Source of the DNA: Olivibacter domesticus
Lineage (GTDB): Bacteria; Bacteroidota; Bacteroidia; Sphingobacteriales; Sphingobacteriaceae
Direction: 5' to 3'
Assembly: GCF_900109575.1 (NCBI RefSeq)
Contig: NZ_FOAF01000004.1
Coordinates: forward strand, 186,001 to 250,000
DNA length: 64,000 bases
Shown here: piece by piece, positions 1 through 10,152 of the stretch
Layout: each line of letters begins with the position of its first letter
How positions within the stretch are numbered: position 1 is the stretch's first letter
Translations under genes and position numbers: made by a program
The notes under the pieces: generated by a model
What the model saw: the letters and a program-made list of their open reading frames with translations, nothing else
Told to the model about the DNA's origin: nothing
Databases searched by the model: none

Positions 1-468
1 ACCGGTACTTTCATACAAAAATCCGTTATGGAATTCCAGTCCCTGTGTATAGGCATGGTCATCATGCGGGTAAGTATTTATCACGCTGAAGCTGTATTGT
101 TCTGGTAGTTTTGATGCAATGACCACCACGTTTGTATTCGCAGTTTCTGTCTCACCTTTAGCATATACAGTAGCTGTTACCAACCTGCTCCCCATTCGCA
201 AACTGTCTGTTCTAAGCCAAATGGCACTACTATCTTTCGTTATTCTATAAGGTTTATTATCCAATTTATAAACAATCGAATCATAAGGGAGATTGGCAGG
301 TATATTGAGTTGTAAGGCGACACTATCTCCTTTGTTGATTAATGTCCCTGATTCAGGTGATTCAAAATTGAAAGAAGTATCGGAAGAAGATCCATTAGCA
401 GATTTATCACGATTACAGGCTGCTACACTACATAAAGTTGCTAAACAGAACAGCAAAAATTTATTCAT
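1..468 (-). CDS. Glutaminyl-peptide cyclotransferase (glutamine cyclotransferase family) lipoprotein, 5' part
   Basis: The reverse strand is open from an ATG at 468 to the window edge (156 codons), so the gene is cut by the window. The N-terminus is a lipoprotein signal with lipobox VAAC, Cys18. An extracellular beta-sandwich-like segment follows. At residues 133-146 comes YPHDDHAYTQGLEF, then GFLYESTG, which I recognise as the opening of the glutamine cyclotransferase beta-propeller. The family converts N-terminal glutamine to pyroglutamate. The product would be an exported, membrane-anchored protein. The catalytic propeller itself lies outside the window. Confidence 0.85.
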   Translation of the reverse strand, partial: MNKFLLFCLATLCSVAACNRDKSANGSSSDTSFNFESPESGTLINKGDSVALQLNIPANLPYDSIVYKLDNKPYRITKDSSAIWLRTDSLRMGSRLVTATVYAKGETETANTNVVVIASKLPEQYSFSVINTYPHDDHAYTQGLEFHNGFLYESTG

Positions 469-520
469 ACACAAATATAGAATATGTAAGGTATATGACA
501 TAATTTAATAAGTATAAGCT

Positions 521-670
521 TTTGGTTATTGGTTATTCGTTGTTAGTTATTGGTAGCAAGACTATCTTAGTTACGAGTTGCCGGTTGCGAGTTGTGAGTA
601 TGATCACTACTTAAAGCTTGACAAATCAACTACTCAACGATTTAGCAAGTCAACAACTTAACGATTCAAC
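521..670 (+). repeat. Modular intergenic repeat, copy 1 (order A-B-C-D)
   Basis: This fills the gap between yraN and the cyclotransferase gene. Block A is GTTATTCGTTGTTAGTTATT-like (521-553). Block B is TAGCAAGACTATCTTAG (554-570). Block C is GAGTTGCCGGTTGCGAGTTG-like and ends in GATCACTACTTAA. Block D is a run of words such as CAACAACTTAACGATTCAAC up to 670. Blocks B and C recur almost identically, inverted, in the copy at 9945-10152. Confidence 0.85.
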
Positions 671-675
671 GCTAT

Positions 676-1044
676 TTACGAATATCTTGGCCAAAAAGCA
701 TCTTTGATATGTCTGATATTAAACTCATTATCCTGATTTGCAAATATAGAAACGACGTCAAATCTGATTTCTCCTTGATACCTTCTTTGGTGAATAAAAA
801 TATTTGCCGCTCTTGCCAATTTATGTTGTTTATGCCAATTTACAGATTCATAAGGCAAGCCAAAATTACCACTTGACCGTGTTTTCACCTCGACGAAAAT
901 TAAGATTTTTTCATCAGACATAATAAGATCAACTTCCAGCTGTTTATGCCGCCAATTCTTGCACTCCAATCGATAGCCCAACTTAAGCAGGTGAGCCAAC
1001 GCTGCCTCCTCTCCTTTTGCTCCGGTAATATGATGCTGCGCCAT
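676..1044 (-). CDS. YraN family (UPF0102) endonuclease-like protein
   Basis: This 122-residue protein has the usual length for the UPF0102/YraN family. Visible is a PD-(D/E)xK nuclease-type core: E37 and D39 in LEVDLI, then E52 and K54 in FVEVKTRSSG. The conserved Tyr/Trp-rich second half (YESVNWHKQHKL) is also present. The biochemical role is not settled. Homologues are linked to DNA processing, and the catalytic constellation suggests a Holliday-junction-resolvase-like fold. It sits 6 nt downstream of dnaG on the same strand, so the two are probably co-transcribed. The stop codon abuts repeat copy 1. Confidence 0.88.
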   Translation of the reverse strand: MAQHHITGAKGEEAALAHLLKLGYRLECKNWRHKQLEVDLIMSDEKILIFVEVKTRSSGNFGLPYESVNWHKQHKLARAANIFIHQRRYQGEIRFDVVSIFANQDNEFNIRHIKDAFWPRYS

Positions 1045-1050
1045 AATTCC

Positions 1051-3024
1051 TTATTTAACAATTACAGTCCCCAGAAATCCTGTCAACTCTCTTTCCATCG
1101 TTTTTAATTTCTGATACTTCCCCATCAGGATTTCAATGTTCTCCATATTGTCTTCCCGTTTTAACTCCTCTCTGATCTCTTGCATGTTTTGTTCTACCTT
1201 ACGCCTTTTTATTCTGTATAATGCGCCTAGTACAACATTTTTTAGGTTATCTGTTTCTTGAGCGACATATATTTTACGCTTTTCATCGTTCCAATTAGGG
1301 CTCAGGCTATAAGGAGAAGCTAATAAGGTGATGGCCAAATCAGCAATTTCCCTATCCTTATGCGTGATAAAATACCTTTCGTCGGGCAGTTCTTCCTTTT
1401 CCATAAATTCCAAATAAACGGCAGCTATTCGTTGGCATATGGGATCTGTAAACATGACGTCCTCTAGACCCGCAAAGAGTACAATCGCGATGGGATAATC
1501 TTGCTCCCACTTCGCAGGTATTTCGCCATAGTGCAGGAGAATCCGAATGATCTCACGTTCTTGAAGAACAAGCGATTCAGGACCGCTGATAGATTCATCA
1601 ACTTCTTCTGCCGATGGTCCAGCGCCTATCGGCATAGGATCCATAAAAAGATCAGGTGGAGGTTCATTCCCTCCAAAAGGAGGTTGGGGTCTTTCGCTCG
1701 CTTTTTGACTTTTCTTGGCCGCCGTAAGCTTTAATTTATTTAGCTCAGAAATCAGCAGACGTTCTTCAATATTTAATAGAAGACTACACTCTCTTATAAA
1801 AACCGAAGCCTTGATGTCATCCGGTATAAGCGAAATACTTTCTACAACATCGTGTATTACTTCAGCTCGCTTTATTGGATCATTCCCCGCGTCTTTTAAG
1901 AGAACATCTGTTTTATAAAAAATAAAATCTTTACTATTTCCAGCGATATATTGTTTAAAGGACTCTGCTCCATGCTTCATCGCAAAAGAATCAGGATCAT
2001 CTCCGTCTGGAAATAACAACACTTTTACATTCATCCCCTCTTCCAGCAACATATCTAAGCCTCTCAGAGAAGCCTTTATACCAGCCGCATCTCCGTCATA
2101 TAAGATGGTTACATTTTTTGTGTAGCGAGCGATTAACCGAATCTGCCCGGTAGTTAGTGATGTACCAGAGGAGGCCACCACATTCTCCACCCCTGCCTGG
2201 TGCATAGAGATAACATCTGCGTAACCTTCCACAAGGAAGCAATTATCTTGTTCCGTAATGGCCTTTTTGGCAAAAAATAAGCCGTAGAGTACATCCGATT
2301 TGTGGTAGATTAAACTTTCTGGCGAGTTGACATACTTAGGTACCTTTTTATCGGTTTTTAATGTACGTCCACCAAAACCTAACACACGGCCCGTTAGGTT
2401 ATGAATAGGAAACATAACACGCCCACGAAAACGATCATAACACTTACCATCATCCCGTTTTACAATAAGTCCTGTTTCCTGCAAAAATTCTTCTCCAAAA
2501 CCTTCTTTGATAGCCCGCTCATATAATGCTTCCCACGCCTCAGGAGAATAACCTAATTCGAACTTTTTGATGATATCTTCGCGATAGCCTCTTTCCTTAA
2601 AATAGCTTAAACCTATTGCTTGCCCATCATCCGAATTCCATAAGGTCTCCCGAAAAAATTTAGCTGCCCAATTAGTAACGATCATCAGGCTCTCGCGTTG
2701 ATCATTGGCGGCTAGTTGTTCGGCGGACTGCTCGGTCTCTTCTACTTCTATATTATATTTCTGAGCTAAATACCGGAGGGCTTCCGGATAAGAATATTTT
2801 TCGAGATCCATAACAAAACGCACGGAATCTCCCCCCGCACCACAGCCAAAACATTTATAAATACCCTTACTTACAGAAACATGAAAGGAGGGTGTTTTTT
2901 CATTATGAAAAGGACAAACGCCAATAAGACTTGTTCCCCGTTTTTTTAACTCAACAAAATCCCCCACTACCTCTTCTATACGAGCAGCATCTAATATCTT
3001 ACCTACGGTTTCTTGCTTAATCAT
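1051..3024 (-). CDS. dnaG: DNA primase DnaG
   Basis: Primase makes the RNA primers for chromosome replication, acting with the DnaB helicase at the fork. The 657-residue protein has the N-terminal CHC2 zinc finger (C37, H40, C58, C61). A catalytic TOPRIM domain follows, with the acidic residue in LVEGYADVISMH near residue 266 and the YDGDAAG motif. The C-terminal helicase-binding region is divergent. A Gly/Pro-rich linker at about 445-475 precedes it. yraN lies directly downstream. Upstream is a near-consensus -7 box ending only five bases before the ATG, suggesting a very short leader. Confidence 0.97.
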   Translation of the reverse strand: MIKQETVGKILDAARIEEVVGDFVELKKRGTSLIGVCPFHNEKTPSFHVSVSKGIYKCFGCGAGGDSVRFVMDLEKYSYPEALRYLAQKYNIEVEETEQSAEQLAANDQRESLMIVTNWAAKFFRETLWNSDDGQAIGLSYFKERGYREDIIKKFELGYSPEAWEALYERAIKEGFGEEFLQETGLIVKRDDGKCYDRFRGRVMFPIHNLTGRVLGFGGRTLKTDKKVPKYVNSPESLIYHKSDVLYGLFFAKKAITEQDNCFLVEGYADVISMHQAGVENVVASSGTSLTTGQIRLIARYTKNVTILYDGDAAGIKASLRGLDMLLEEGMNVKVLLFPDGDDPDSFAMKHGAESFKQYIAGNSKDFIFYKTDVLLKDAGNDPIKRAEVIHDVVESISLIPDDIKASVFIRECSLLLNIEERLLISELNKLKLTAAKKSQKASERPQPPFGGNEPPPDLFMDPMPIGAGPSAEEVDESISGPESLVLQEREIIRILLHYGEIPAKWEQDYPIAIVLFAGLEDVMFTDPICQRIAAVYLEFMEKEELPDERYFITHKDREIADLAITLLASPYSLSPNWNDEKRKIYVAQETDNLKNVVLGALYRIKRRKVEQNMQEIREELKREDNMENIEILMGKYQKLKTMERELTGFLGTVIVK

Positions 3025-3029
3025 TATTG

Positions 3030-3037
3030 TAAAGATA
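3030..3037 (-). promoter_or_regulatory. Candidate -7 promoter box of dnaG
   Basis: On the minus strand this reads TATCTTTA, one mismatch from the Bacteroidota -7 consensus TAnnTTTG. It stands five bases before the dnaG ATG. Transcription from it would give a nearly leaderless mRNA. No clear -33 TTTG is visible because repeat copy 2 begins just upstream. Confidence 0.4.
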
Positions 3038-3041
3038 GTAA

Positions 3042-3227
3042 TTTTGGTTGTTGGTTAATAGTTGTTAAGTATCAAGACAGAAGTATCAAGATTATAGTAG
3101 TTGTTGGTTGTTGGTTGTGAGTTATGTTCGTTGTTAGTTATTAGTAATAACGTTCCTTAGGGTAATACTATTCAACCACTTAACTAATCGACGACTTAAC
3201 TGTTCAACGGCTCAACTACCTAACGAT
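3042..3227 (+). repeat. Modular intergenic repeat, copy 2
   Basis: It fills the gap between dnaG and the MscS-type gene. Block A words (GGTTGTTGGTTAATAGTTG) are followed by block B variants (AAGTATCAAGATTATAG), then more A words (TTCGTTGTTAGTTATTAG), then block D (CAACCACTTAACTAATCGAC to CTACCTAACGA). The last codons and the stop of the downstream minus-strand gene (CGT TAG, 3220-3225) lie inside block D. Confidence 0.8.
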
Positions 3228-4536
3228 TGCTCTTTACCTTTAGTTCATTAGCGAATTTAATACCGAAAACATCAGAACCAGATTCCAGTTCAAAAATATT
3301 AAGATCAAAATAAGGTACTGCGGCAATCAAATGATCAAAAACATCCGCCATTATGTATTCGTATTCTGTCCACTTTGTTGTATTGGTAAAGACATAGAGC
3401 TCTAATGGTAAGCCATTTTCTGATGGCGCAAGTTGCCTCACCATTAATGTCATATCTTTCCGGATTCCCGGATGGTTATTGAGATACCAATCGATATACT
3501 TTCTATAAAGTCCGAAATTAGTAAAATTACGGCCATTCAATGCTACACTTCGATCCGCACCAATTTGCTCATTATGTTTTTTAATTTCCTGGCTTCTGTT
3601 CTCTATGTAATCTTTAATTCCTTGTATTTTTTGGAAGCGAGTTAATTCATCATCATTGATGAAACGAATACTGGATTGCTTAATGATGATGGACCGCTTA
3701 ATTCTTCGTCCACCAGAATCTTGCATACCACGCCAATTTTGAAAGGAGTCCGAAATTAAGGTATATGTAGGAATGGTCGTGATTGTTTTGTCAAAATTTT
3801 GCACCTTAACAGTAGTAAGATTAATTTCCATTACATCACCATCGGCTCCATATTTAGGCATCGTGATCCAATCACCTATACGCACCATATCGTTAGTCGT
3901 TACTTGTATACTCGCAACAAAACCCATAATACTATCTTTAAACATTAAAAGCAATACAGCTGATGCTGCACCCATCGCTGTAAAAAATGCCGCTGGCGAC
4001 TCTCCGGTTACAGTAGAGAATATAGATACTGCTCCGAATAAAAAAAACACCATTCGTACAACAGATAAATAGCTTTCCATTGGTTTTGCATGAAATGCAG
4101 GTCGTTCTCTTAACACATCCGTGCCCGAACGTACAATAGACATAATTATCGATATAATCATAAAGACCATATAAATATCCATTAGCATATCCAAGGGTTT
4201 GATAAGCGTTGGAAAATCGTCGAAAACGATCGGAATGGCGTTCTTAATTAAACTGAAAGGTGCTATTAAAGCAAGGAAGTGCGGAAATTTGTTTTTAAGT
4301 AGGTAATCAAAAAAGCGTAGATTAGAAGAGGTAGCTAATTTCGTAAAAACTATCCGAAGCATATTCCTCACTAAGTACTGAACAATGTAAACCAGTAATA
4401 TTAAAACGGCTAATAAAATAAAAACATTTACGTACGATGCGATACTTTCATTTACACCTGCGTCAATAAGCTTATGATAAGTAAAACGACTAATAAAATT
4501 GGAAGATTTTTCAAGACTATTTTCTAAGTTGTCCAT
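3220..4536 (-). CDS. MscS-type mechanosensitive ion channel (YbdG-like)
   Basis: The 438-residue membrane protein has several N-terminal hydrophobic helices (about 27-50, 70-95, 118-140, 165-190) followed by the MscS core. The pore-lining helix is MGAASAVLLLMFKDSIMGF. The beta domain follows (GDWITMPKYGADGDVMEINL), with a VQNFDKTITTIPTYTL stretch and a C-terminal cytoplasmic domain. Length and the insertion after the beta domain resemble E. coli YbdG rather than small MscS. The family releases osmolytes on membrane stretch. It appears monocistronic. The stop codon is inside repeat copy 2. Confidence 0.9.
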   Translation of the reverse strand: MDNLENSLEKSSNFISRFTYHKLIDAGVNESIASYVNVFILLAVLILLVYIVQYLVRNMLRIVFTKLATSSNLRFFDYLLKNKFPHFLALIAPFSLIKNAIPIVFDDFPTLIKPLDMLMDIYMVFMIISIIMSIVRSGTDVLRERPAFHAKPMESYLSVVRMVFFLFGAVSIFSTVTGESPAAFFTAMGAASAVLLLMFKDSIMGFVASIQVTTNDMVRIGDWITMPKYGADGDVMEINLTTVKVQNFDKTITTIPTYTLISDSFQNWRGMQDSGGRRIKRSIIIKQSSIRFINDDELTRFQKIQGIKDYIENRSQEIKKHNEQIGADRSVALNGRNFTNFGLYRKYIDWYLNNHPGIRKDMTLMVRQLAPSENGLPLELYVFTNTTKWTEYEYIMADVFDHLIAAVPYFDLNIFELESGSDVFGIKFANELKVKSNR

Positions 4537-4764
4537 TTGTTGGAATAGGTTTTTTAACTCGCCTTCCCTTAAAATAAGGATAAGGAAAATTAGATAAAAA
4601 AATAAGTTCTATTGTTTCCCGCCGGTTATTCTCAACGAATAAAGAGGTGATAGAATTAAATAAAGAGCTATAGAGAGCCCCTCATTGAAGTAAGCAAACT
4701 TAGATAAATTTTCTTTTATATGCAAGATAATCTCCTTGCATAGAGGAAATATACAATTTTGATC

Positions 4765-5949
4765 TTAGTTTCCAAGTTGTTTGATGGCAATGTAAGCCAT
4801 CAGCCCTGTACTAAGTGACAGTGCTTTTTCATCGATATCAAAATTTGGGGTATGAACGGATGCCGTAATCCCTTGTTGTTCATTACGGGTTCCTAAACGA
4901 TAAAAACAAGCATCTGTTAGTTGAGAATAGAAGGCAAAATCTTCTCCTGCCATCCACATATCTAAATCCAATACGTTTTCTTTCCCTAGGTAGTCTACAG
5001 CATAAGATTTTACATCGCTGGTTAACGCTTCATTATTCACTAAAAAAGGATAACCGTTCGCTATCTCAAAATCACAAGAACCGCCCATGCTTTCAGCAAT
5101 ACCTTCTGCCATCTTCTTCATTTTCTGGTGTGCTTCAACACGCCAGTCTTCATCAAAAGTACGGAAGGTTCCTTCCAATTTCACTTCGTTAGGTATAACG
5201 TTTGTCGCTCCGTTGGCAACTATTTTTCCAAAAGAAAGTACTGTGGGCATTTTTGGATCGGCGATACGACTCACGATCTGCTGTAAGGCTGTGATAATAT
5301 GCGCTGTAATAACAATGGGGTCTATGTTCTGTTGAGGTTGCGCTCCGTGTCCACCTTTACCTTTTACGGTTACGTATAACTCATCAGTAGAAGCCATGTA
5401 TTTCCCAGAACGAAATCCAACTTTCCCCGCTTCAATCAAAGGCATGACATGCTGCCCTACTATAGCCTGCGGTGCTGGGTTTTCAAGTACACCCTCTTTA
5501 ATCATGATGCTAGCACCCCCTGGTAATTTCTCTTCACCTGGTTGAAAGATCAACTTTATCGTTCCCGCAAACTGATCTTTTAGCGAATGTAATATCTTGG
5601 CTGTCCCTAATAAAGAAGAACTGTGTACATCATGTCCGCATGCATGCATAACACCCGCATTCTTAGACCCATAAACCCTGCCCTCCACTTCCGTTATAGG
5701 TAAAGCATCAATATCAGCCCTCAATGCTATAACCTTGTCGCTCGGTATGGCTCCCTGTATGAGGGCTACAATTCCGGTATTGGCCATTTCTTGCCAGTCA
5801 ATACCTAGCACATCAAGCTGTTGTTTAATAAATGTGGAAGTATTATATTCTACAAAAGAGAGTTCAGGATTCGCATGAATATGACGTCTATTTGCTACGA
5901 CTTCAGAAAAAATAGATTGGGCAAGGGCTTGTATAGTATCTTTTAACAT
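4765..5949 (-). CDS. M20 family metallo-amidohydrolase (N-acyl amino acid hydrolase type)
   Basis: The 394-residue M20D-type peptidase/amidohydrolase belongs to the hippurate hydrolase / N-acetyl-amino-acid deacylase group. Metal-binding motifs visible are MHACGHDVHSS (Cys/His/Asp region near 103-112) and GEEKLPGGAS (Glu pair near 138). A dimerisation domain with GKGGHGAQPQQNIDP follows, and then AGEDFAFY near the end. No signal peptide is seen, so it is probably cytoplasmic, cleaving N-acylated amino acids. The substrate cannot be told from sequence. It lies 12 nt upstream of no other minus-strand gene start, but follows the SPOR gene by a 12-nt gap. Confidence 0.88.
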   Translation of the reverse strand: MLKDTIQALAQSIFSEVVANRRHIHANPELSFVEYNTSTFIKQQLDVLGIDWQEMANTGIVALIQGAIPSDKVIALRADIDALPITEVEGRVYGSKNAGVMHACGHDVHSSSLLGTAKILHSLKDQFAGTIKLIFQPGEEKLPGGASIMIKEGVLENPAPQAIVGQHVMPLIEAGKVGFRSGKYMASTDELYVTVKGKGGHGAQPQQNIDPIVITAHIITALQQIVSRIADPKMPTVLSFGKIVANGATNVIPNEVKLEGTFRTFDEDWRVEAHQKMKKMAEGIAESMGGSCDFEIANGYPFLVNNEALTSDVKSYAVDYLGKENVLDLDMWMAGEDFAFYSQLTDACFYRLGTRNEQQGITASVHTPNFDIDEKALSLSTGLMAYIAIKQLGN

Positions 5950-5961
5950 GAGGGCCTAATA

Positions 5962-6423
5962 TTAATATTCAATATTGACGGTTTCCGTGAATATGAAGAC
6001 TGCGCTGAAATTCTTTCTTAACTGATTCATCAATGCCTGCGCTTGACTTCGGCTGGTAAAATCGCCAACTTTAACCCTATAATTGGGTTGTTCATAACCT
6101 AAATAGGTATTTAAATCTTGGTATACTTTTTTAAATCTAGCTTGGGCGTCATATGCTTCTGATCTGCTAGATCCTGAATAAATTTGCACACGATAGCCAC
6201 GTGCCGTTACTTTCCTTCCCGTTTTCTCAGGAACACCAGGCTTATTACTACTGTTTTCTGGGCTCCCGCCATTTGGCATACTGCTTCCCATCAACATTCG
6301 TTGTTTTTGCAAGCGACCAATGAGTGCACTTTTATGCTCCTCTACAATTCCATAGCTATCTTGCGCGTAAGAAGCAATAGATAACAAACTAAAAAAACAC
6401 GTTAAAAGAAAATATCTTTTCAT
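5962..6423 (-). CDS. SPOR domain-containing exported protein
   Basis: The 153-residue protein has a cleavable signal peptide (residues 1-20, ending SIASYAQ). A low-complexity Ser/Asn/Pro linker follows (about 45-70), then a C-terminal SPOR domain from GYRVQIYSGSSRSEA to the end. SPOR domains bind denuded septal peptidoglycan, so a periplasmic cell-envelope or division-site role is likely. The stop of this gene and the M20 start are separated by 12 nt on the same strand, so they may be co-transcribed by chance. Upstream lies a hairpin-forming repeat (6426-6502). Confidence 0.85.
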   Translation of the reverse strand: MKRYFLLTCFFSLLSIASYAQDSYGIVEEHKSALIGRLQKQRMLMGSSMPNGGSPENSSNKPGVPEKTGRKVTARGYRVQIYSGSSRSEAYDAQARFKKVYQDLNTYLGYEQPNYRVKVGDFTSRSQAQALMNQLRKNFSAVFIFTETVNIEY

Positions 6424-6425
6424 AG

Positions 6426-6502
6426 CGTTGTGAGTTGTGAGTTATCAGCTATGAGGCCTAAAAATTCTCGTAACTCATAACTAAAAACTCGTAACTGATT
6501 TT
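6426..6502. repeat. Modular intergenic repeat, copy 3 (hairpin of block C with its inverse)
   Basis: Block C words (GTTGTGAGTTGTGAGTTATC) are followed by the inverted words (CTCGTAACTCATAAC, CTCGTAACTGA). Together they form an imperfect inverted repeat. It lies between secA (stop at 6501) and the SPOR gene (start at 6423), and could fold in the secA read-through transcript. Confidence 0.65.
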
Positions 6503-9500
6503 ATACCTGTCCTATGCCGTGACAGTTTTTATACTTCTTGCCACTTCCACAAGGACAAGGATCATTTCTTCCAATTTTATTATCGTTTCTTATGGGTTGA
6601 GTCTTCTGAATTTCTCTTGTATCTTCTACTGGAATCCCTCCCCCAGATGTGGCTGAAGCCAGTTCTGGTTTAGAAACTTGTACTTTAGGCTCTTGGTTTG
6701 GTATTTTACGTGCTTCCCGTACTTCTTGCGGTTGTTGATGAGGGATCTCCCCCTTGAACAAGAAAGATACGATATCTTTATTCATCGTTACCAACATCTG
6801 TTTAAAGAGATTGAAAGCTTCCATCTTATAAATAATGATAGGATCCTTCTGCTCATAAACTGCATTTTGTACAGATTGCTTTAGATCATCCATTTCTCTT
6901 AAATGTTCTTTCCAAGCTTCATCAATCAACGATAACACCACACCCTTTTCGAAAGACTTAAACACTTCTTTTCCTTCCGTTTCCACTGCCCTCTTCAAAT
7001 TAGCGGCTACCTGTAATCCTCTTAAACCATCCGTAAATGGCACTACGATATTTTCAATCTGCTCGCCTCTTGTCGCAAACACATCTTTTAACACCGGTAA
7101 AGTTTGTGCGGCTATATTGGTAGCTTTACGATGATAGAAATCTATCACGTTTTCAAATACAGTATCCGTTAAAGATGCTATATTTCCACTATCAAAAGTA
7201 TTGGCATCTAATGCAGGATCGACAGAAAAAACGCGGATAAATTCCAACTGAAAATCTTCATAGGTTCCTGTCTCTTTAAATTCAGTTACGATATCTTCTA
7301 CAACATCATAAACGGTGTTATTTAAATCTACATCTAAACGCTCCCCGAATAACGCATTTTTCCTTTTAGCATAAATGACGGTACGTTGGGAATTCATTAC
7401 GTCATCATATTCTAATAGACGCTTCCGTATCCCGAAATTATTTTCTTCTACTTTTTTCTGTGCTCTTTCGATTGATTTGGTAATCATCGAGTGCTGAATT
7501 ACTTCCCCCTCTTCAATCCCCATACGGACCATAATGTTCGAAATTCGTTCAGAACCGAACAATCTCATCAAATTGTCTTCCAGTGAAACGAAGAACTGCG
7601 AAGAACCGGGATCTCCTTGACGACCTGCACGTCCACGTAACTGACGGTCAACACGTCGAGACTCATGCCGCTCAGTACCAACGATGGCCAACCCACCAGC
7701 ATCTTTCACGCCTGCTCCCAATTTAATATCCGTACCACGACCGGCCATATTGGTTGCGATTGTTACCGTACCTGCTTGACCAGCTTCAGCAACAATGTCT
7801 GCCTCCCTTTGGTGTAATTTTGCATTCAGCACATTGTGTTTAATACCCCGAAGTTTCAGCATTCGGCTCAATAGCTCCGATATTTCAACGGAAGTAGTAC
7901 CCACTAATACGGGTCTTCCTGCTTCTGTTAGTTTCTGAATTTCTTCTGCTACCGCATTGTATTTCTCACGTGCCGTACGATAAACCAAATCCTCACGATC
8001 GTCACGTTGAATATTAACATTGGTAGGAATTTCTACCACATCTAATTTATAAATTTGCCACAGCTCACCTGCCTCCGTTACTGCCGTACCTGTCATCCCC
8101 GCAAGCTTGTGATACATTCTAAAATAGTTTTGCAAGGTGATGGTAGCATAAGTCTGCGTAGCATCTTCCACCTTTACGTTTTCTTTGGCCTCTATTGCTT
8201 GATGTAAACCATCAGAGTAACGGCGACCCTCCATAATACGGCCGGTTTGCTCATCTACAATTTTAACCTTAGCTTCTTCAATAATATATTCTACATCTTT
8301 TTCAAAAAGTGTATAGGCTTTCAACAATTGATTAACGGAGTGAATACGTTCAGATTTGATAGAAAAATCGCGCATTAATTCATCCTTCTTCTGTGCCTTC
8401 TCTTCATTTGAAATCTGTAATTTCTCAATCTCAGCAATTTCAGACCCCACGTCAGGCATCACAAAGAAATGAGGATCTTCGCCAGAAGTGGTAATCAACT
8501 CAATCCCCTTTTCTGTAAGTTCAACCTGATTATTCTTTTCATCTATTACGAAGAACAGTTCCGCATCTACCTTTGGCATATTTTTGCTCTGCTCTTGCAT
8601 ATAGTAGTTTTCCGTCTTTGTAAGAACCTGACGGTTACTCCCTTCGCTTAGGAATTTAATTAACGCTTTACTTTTCGGTAAACCTCTATGAGCACGTAAC
8701 AAAGCTTTGCCTGCTCCATCAACATCCGTTTCACCGGCGTTAATCCCTTTTTTTGCCTCATTGAGTACGCCGTTAACGAATGCTTTTTGTGCATTTACTA
8801 ATCGCTCAATTCTAGGTTTAAGATCATAAAACTCATGCTCATCGCCACGAGGTATAGGGCCTGATATAATTAAAGGTGTACGCGCATCATCAATTAGCAC
8901 TGAATCCACCTCATCCACCATTGCATAATGTAACTTACGCTGTACTAAGCCTTCAGGAGCCTGCGACATGTTGTCACGCAAATAGTCAAAACCAAATTCA
9001 TTATTAGTACCAAAAACAATATCAGCGGCATAAGCGTTCCTTCTTGCTGCAGAATTAGGTTGATGTTTATCTATACAGTCTACCCGCAATCCATGAAATT
9101 CAAATAAAGGACCGTTCCATTCAGAGTCACGACGTGCCAGGTAGTCATTCACCGTTACAATATGAACCCCTTGACCGGAAAGCGCATTCAGATAAGCTGG
9201 CAAAGTACCCACTAAGGTTTTACCTTCACCCGTGGCCATTTCGGCTATCTTACCTTCATGCAACACAATACCGCCTATTAACTGTACATCGTAATGTACC
9301 ATGTTCCAAGTAACGGTAGTACCTGCAGCCATCCAAGAATTCCGCCACAAAGCTTTATCTCCCTTTATTTCAATATTGCCCTTCTGTGCAGCCAATTCTC
9401 TATCAAAATCGTTTGCTGTCACTTCTAATGAAGTGTTCTCAGTAAAGCGTCTTGCTGTTTCTTTCACTACAGCAAATGCTTCTGGAAGTATTTCCATTAA

Positions 9501-9806
9501 TACTTCCTCTAATTTTTTATCGCGTTCTTTTGTTAGCTTATCAACTTTGTCATAAATGGCATTTTTTTCTGCCATTTCTACCTCTGCTTGCTCAGCTTCT
9601 GTTTTTAAACTATTTATTTCTTGATCTATATCTGCTAGATATGCTGTAATACGTTGCTTGAAATCGGATGTCTTAGCCCGCAGTTCATCGTTACTTAACG
9701 ACTCCAGTTTTGCAAACTCCTCTTTTATTTTATCAACTAGGGGACGAATATGTTTTATATCGCGGTCAGATTTACTGCCAAAAATTTTACTTAAGAATCC
9801 TAACAT
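6501..9806 (-). CDS. secA: Preprotein translocase ATPase SecA
   Basis: SecA drives post-translational export of unfolded proteins through SecYEG. I set the start at the ATG giving [20 protein letters not shown] (9806). A longer frame to 9866 adds 20 residues with no family similarity. The 1101 residues are long for SecA, typical of Bacteroidota, with extra segments inside the DEAD motor. Visible are Walker A (MATGEGKT), [14 protein letters not shown], the [13 protein letters not shown] motif, and a C-terminal SEC-C zinc site ([14 protein letters not shown]) for SecB or ribosome contact. A probable promoter lies at 9895-9902. Confidence 0.97.
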   Translation of the reverse strand: MLGFLSKIFGSKSDRDIKHIRPLVDKIKEEFAKLESLSNDELRAKTSDFKQRITAYLADIDQEINSLKTEAEQAEVEMAEKNAIYDKVDKLTKERDKKLEEVLMEILPEAFAVVKETARRFTENTSLEVTANDFDRELAAQKGNIEIKGDKALWRNSWMAAGTTVTWNMVHYDVQLIGGIVLHEGKIAEMATGEGKTLVGTLPAYLNALSGQGVHIVTVNDYLARRDSEWNGPLFEFHGLRVDCIDKHQPNSAARRNAYAADIVFGTNNEFGFDYLRDNMSQAPEGLVQRKLHYAMVDEVDSVLIDDARTPLIISGPIPRGDEHEFYDLKPRIERLVNAQKAFVNGVLNEAKKGINAGETDVDGAGKALLRAHRGLPKSKALIKFLSEGSNRQVLTKTENYYMQEQSKNMPKVDAELFFVIDEKNNQVELTEKGIELITTSGEDPHFFVMPDVGSEIAEIEKLQISNEEKAQKKDELMRDFSIKSERIHSVNQLLKAYTLFEKDVEYIIEEAKVKIVDEQTGRIMEGRRYSDGLHQAIEAKENVKVEDATQTYATITLQNYFRMYHKLAGMTGTAVTEAGELWQIYKLDVVEIPTNVNIQRDDREDLVYRTAREKYNAVAEEIQKLTEAGRPVLVGTTSVEISELLSRMLKLRGIKHNVLNAKLHQREADIVAEAGQAGTVTIATNMAGRGTDIKLGAGVKDAGGLAIVGTERHESRRVDRQLRGRAGRQGDPGSSQFFVSLEDNLMRLFGSERISNIMVRMGIEEGEVIQHSMITKSIERAQKKVEENNFGIRKRLLEYDDVMNSQRTVIYAKRKNALFGERLDVDLNNTVYDVVEDIVTEFKETGTYEDFQLEFIRVFSVDPALDANTFDSGNIASLTDTVFENVIDFYHRKATNIAAQTLPVLKDVFATRGEQIENIVVPFTDGLRGLQVAANLKRAVETEGKEVFKSFEKGVVLSLIDEAWKEHLREMDDLKQSVQNAVYEQKDPIIIYKMEAFNLFKQMLVTMNKDIVSFLFKGEIPHQQPQEVREARKIPNQEPKVQVSKPELASATSGGGIPVEDTREIQKTQPIRNDNKIGRNDPCPCGSGKKYKNCHGIGQV

Positions 9807-9894
9807 GTTAAAAATAAATCTAATAATATACGCTTTTGGTTTCAACAAATGCGCCAAATTCTGCAATCCGTCATATTGACATCAATACAATTGA

Positions 9895-9902
9895 CAAAGT
9901 TA
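9895..9902 (-). promoter_or_regulatory. Candidate -7 promoter box of secA
   Basis: On the minus strand this reads TAACTTTG, a perfect match to TAnnTTTG, about 88 nt upstream of the chosen secA start. It lies just outside repeat copy 4. No convincing -33 element is visible. If it is the promoter, the 9866 start would also be transcribed, but lack of homology argues against it. Confidence 0.4.
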
Positions 9903-9944
9903 GTGATTTTTATATAGAATATTTGTTCGCGTAGGTTAAATTAT

Positions 9945-10152
9945 GAATGAGTGTTGAGTGATGAGTGATGAATTATTGAATGGTTAAGTAGTTAAATTGT
10001 TGAGTAGTTCATTGGTTAAATAGTCGAATAGTTAAATCGTTAAGTTGTTAAATCGTCAAGTTTTAAGTAGTGATCATACTCACAACTCGCACTCGTAACT
10101 AAGATAGTCTTGCTACTAATAACAAATAACTAACAACCAATAACGAATAACT
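9945..10152 (-). repeat. Modular intergenic repeat, copy 4 (inverted, D'-C'-B'-A')
   Basis: Reading the minus strand gives the same block order as copy 1. From about 10070 to 10125, blocks B and C match copy 1 over roughly 60 nt with a single 7-nt gap (TGCCGGT missing here). Extra words GTGATGAGTGATGAATTATT (block E) sit at the secA-proximal end. The A' end runs into the stop codon of the downstream gene at 10151. Confidence 0.85.

Noticed and set aside
1501-1918. Plus-strand frames opposite dnaG
   Set aside because: They are shadows of the dnaG coding sequence with no sensible start context or domain.
9807-9866. N-terminal extension of SecA
   Set aside because: The 20 added residues have no counterpart in SecA, which starts at [11 protein letters not shown].
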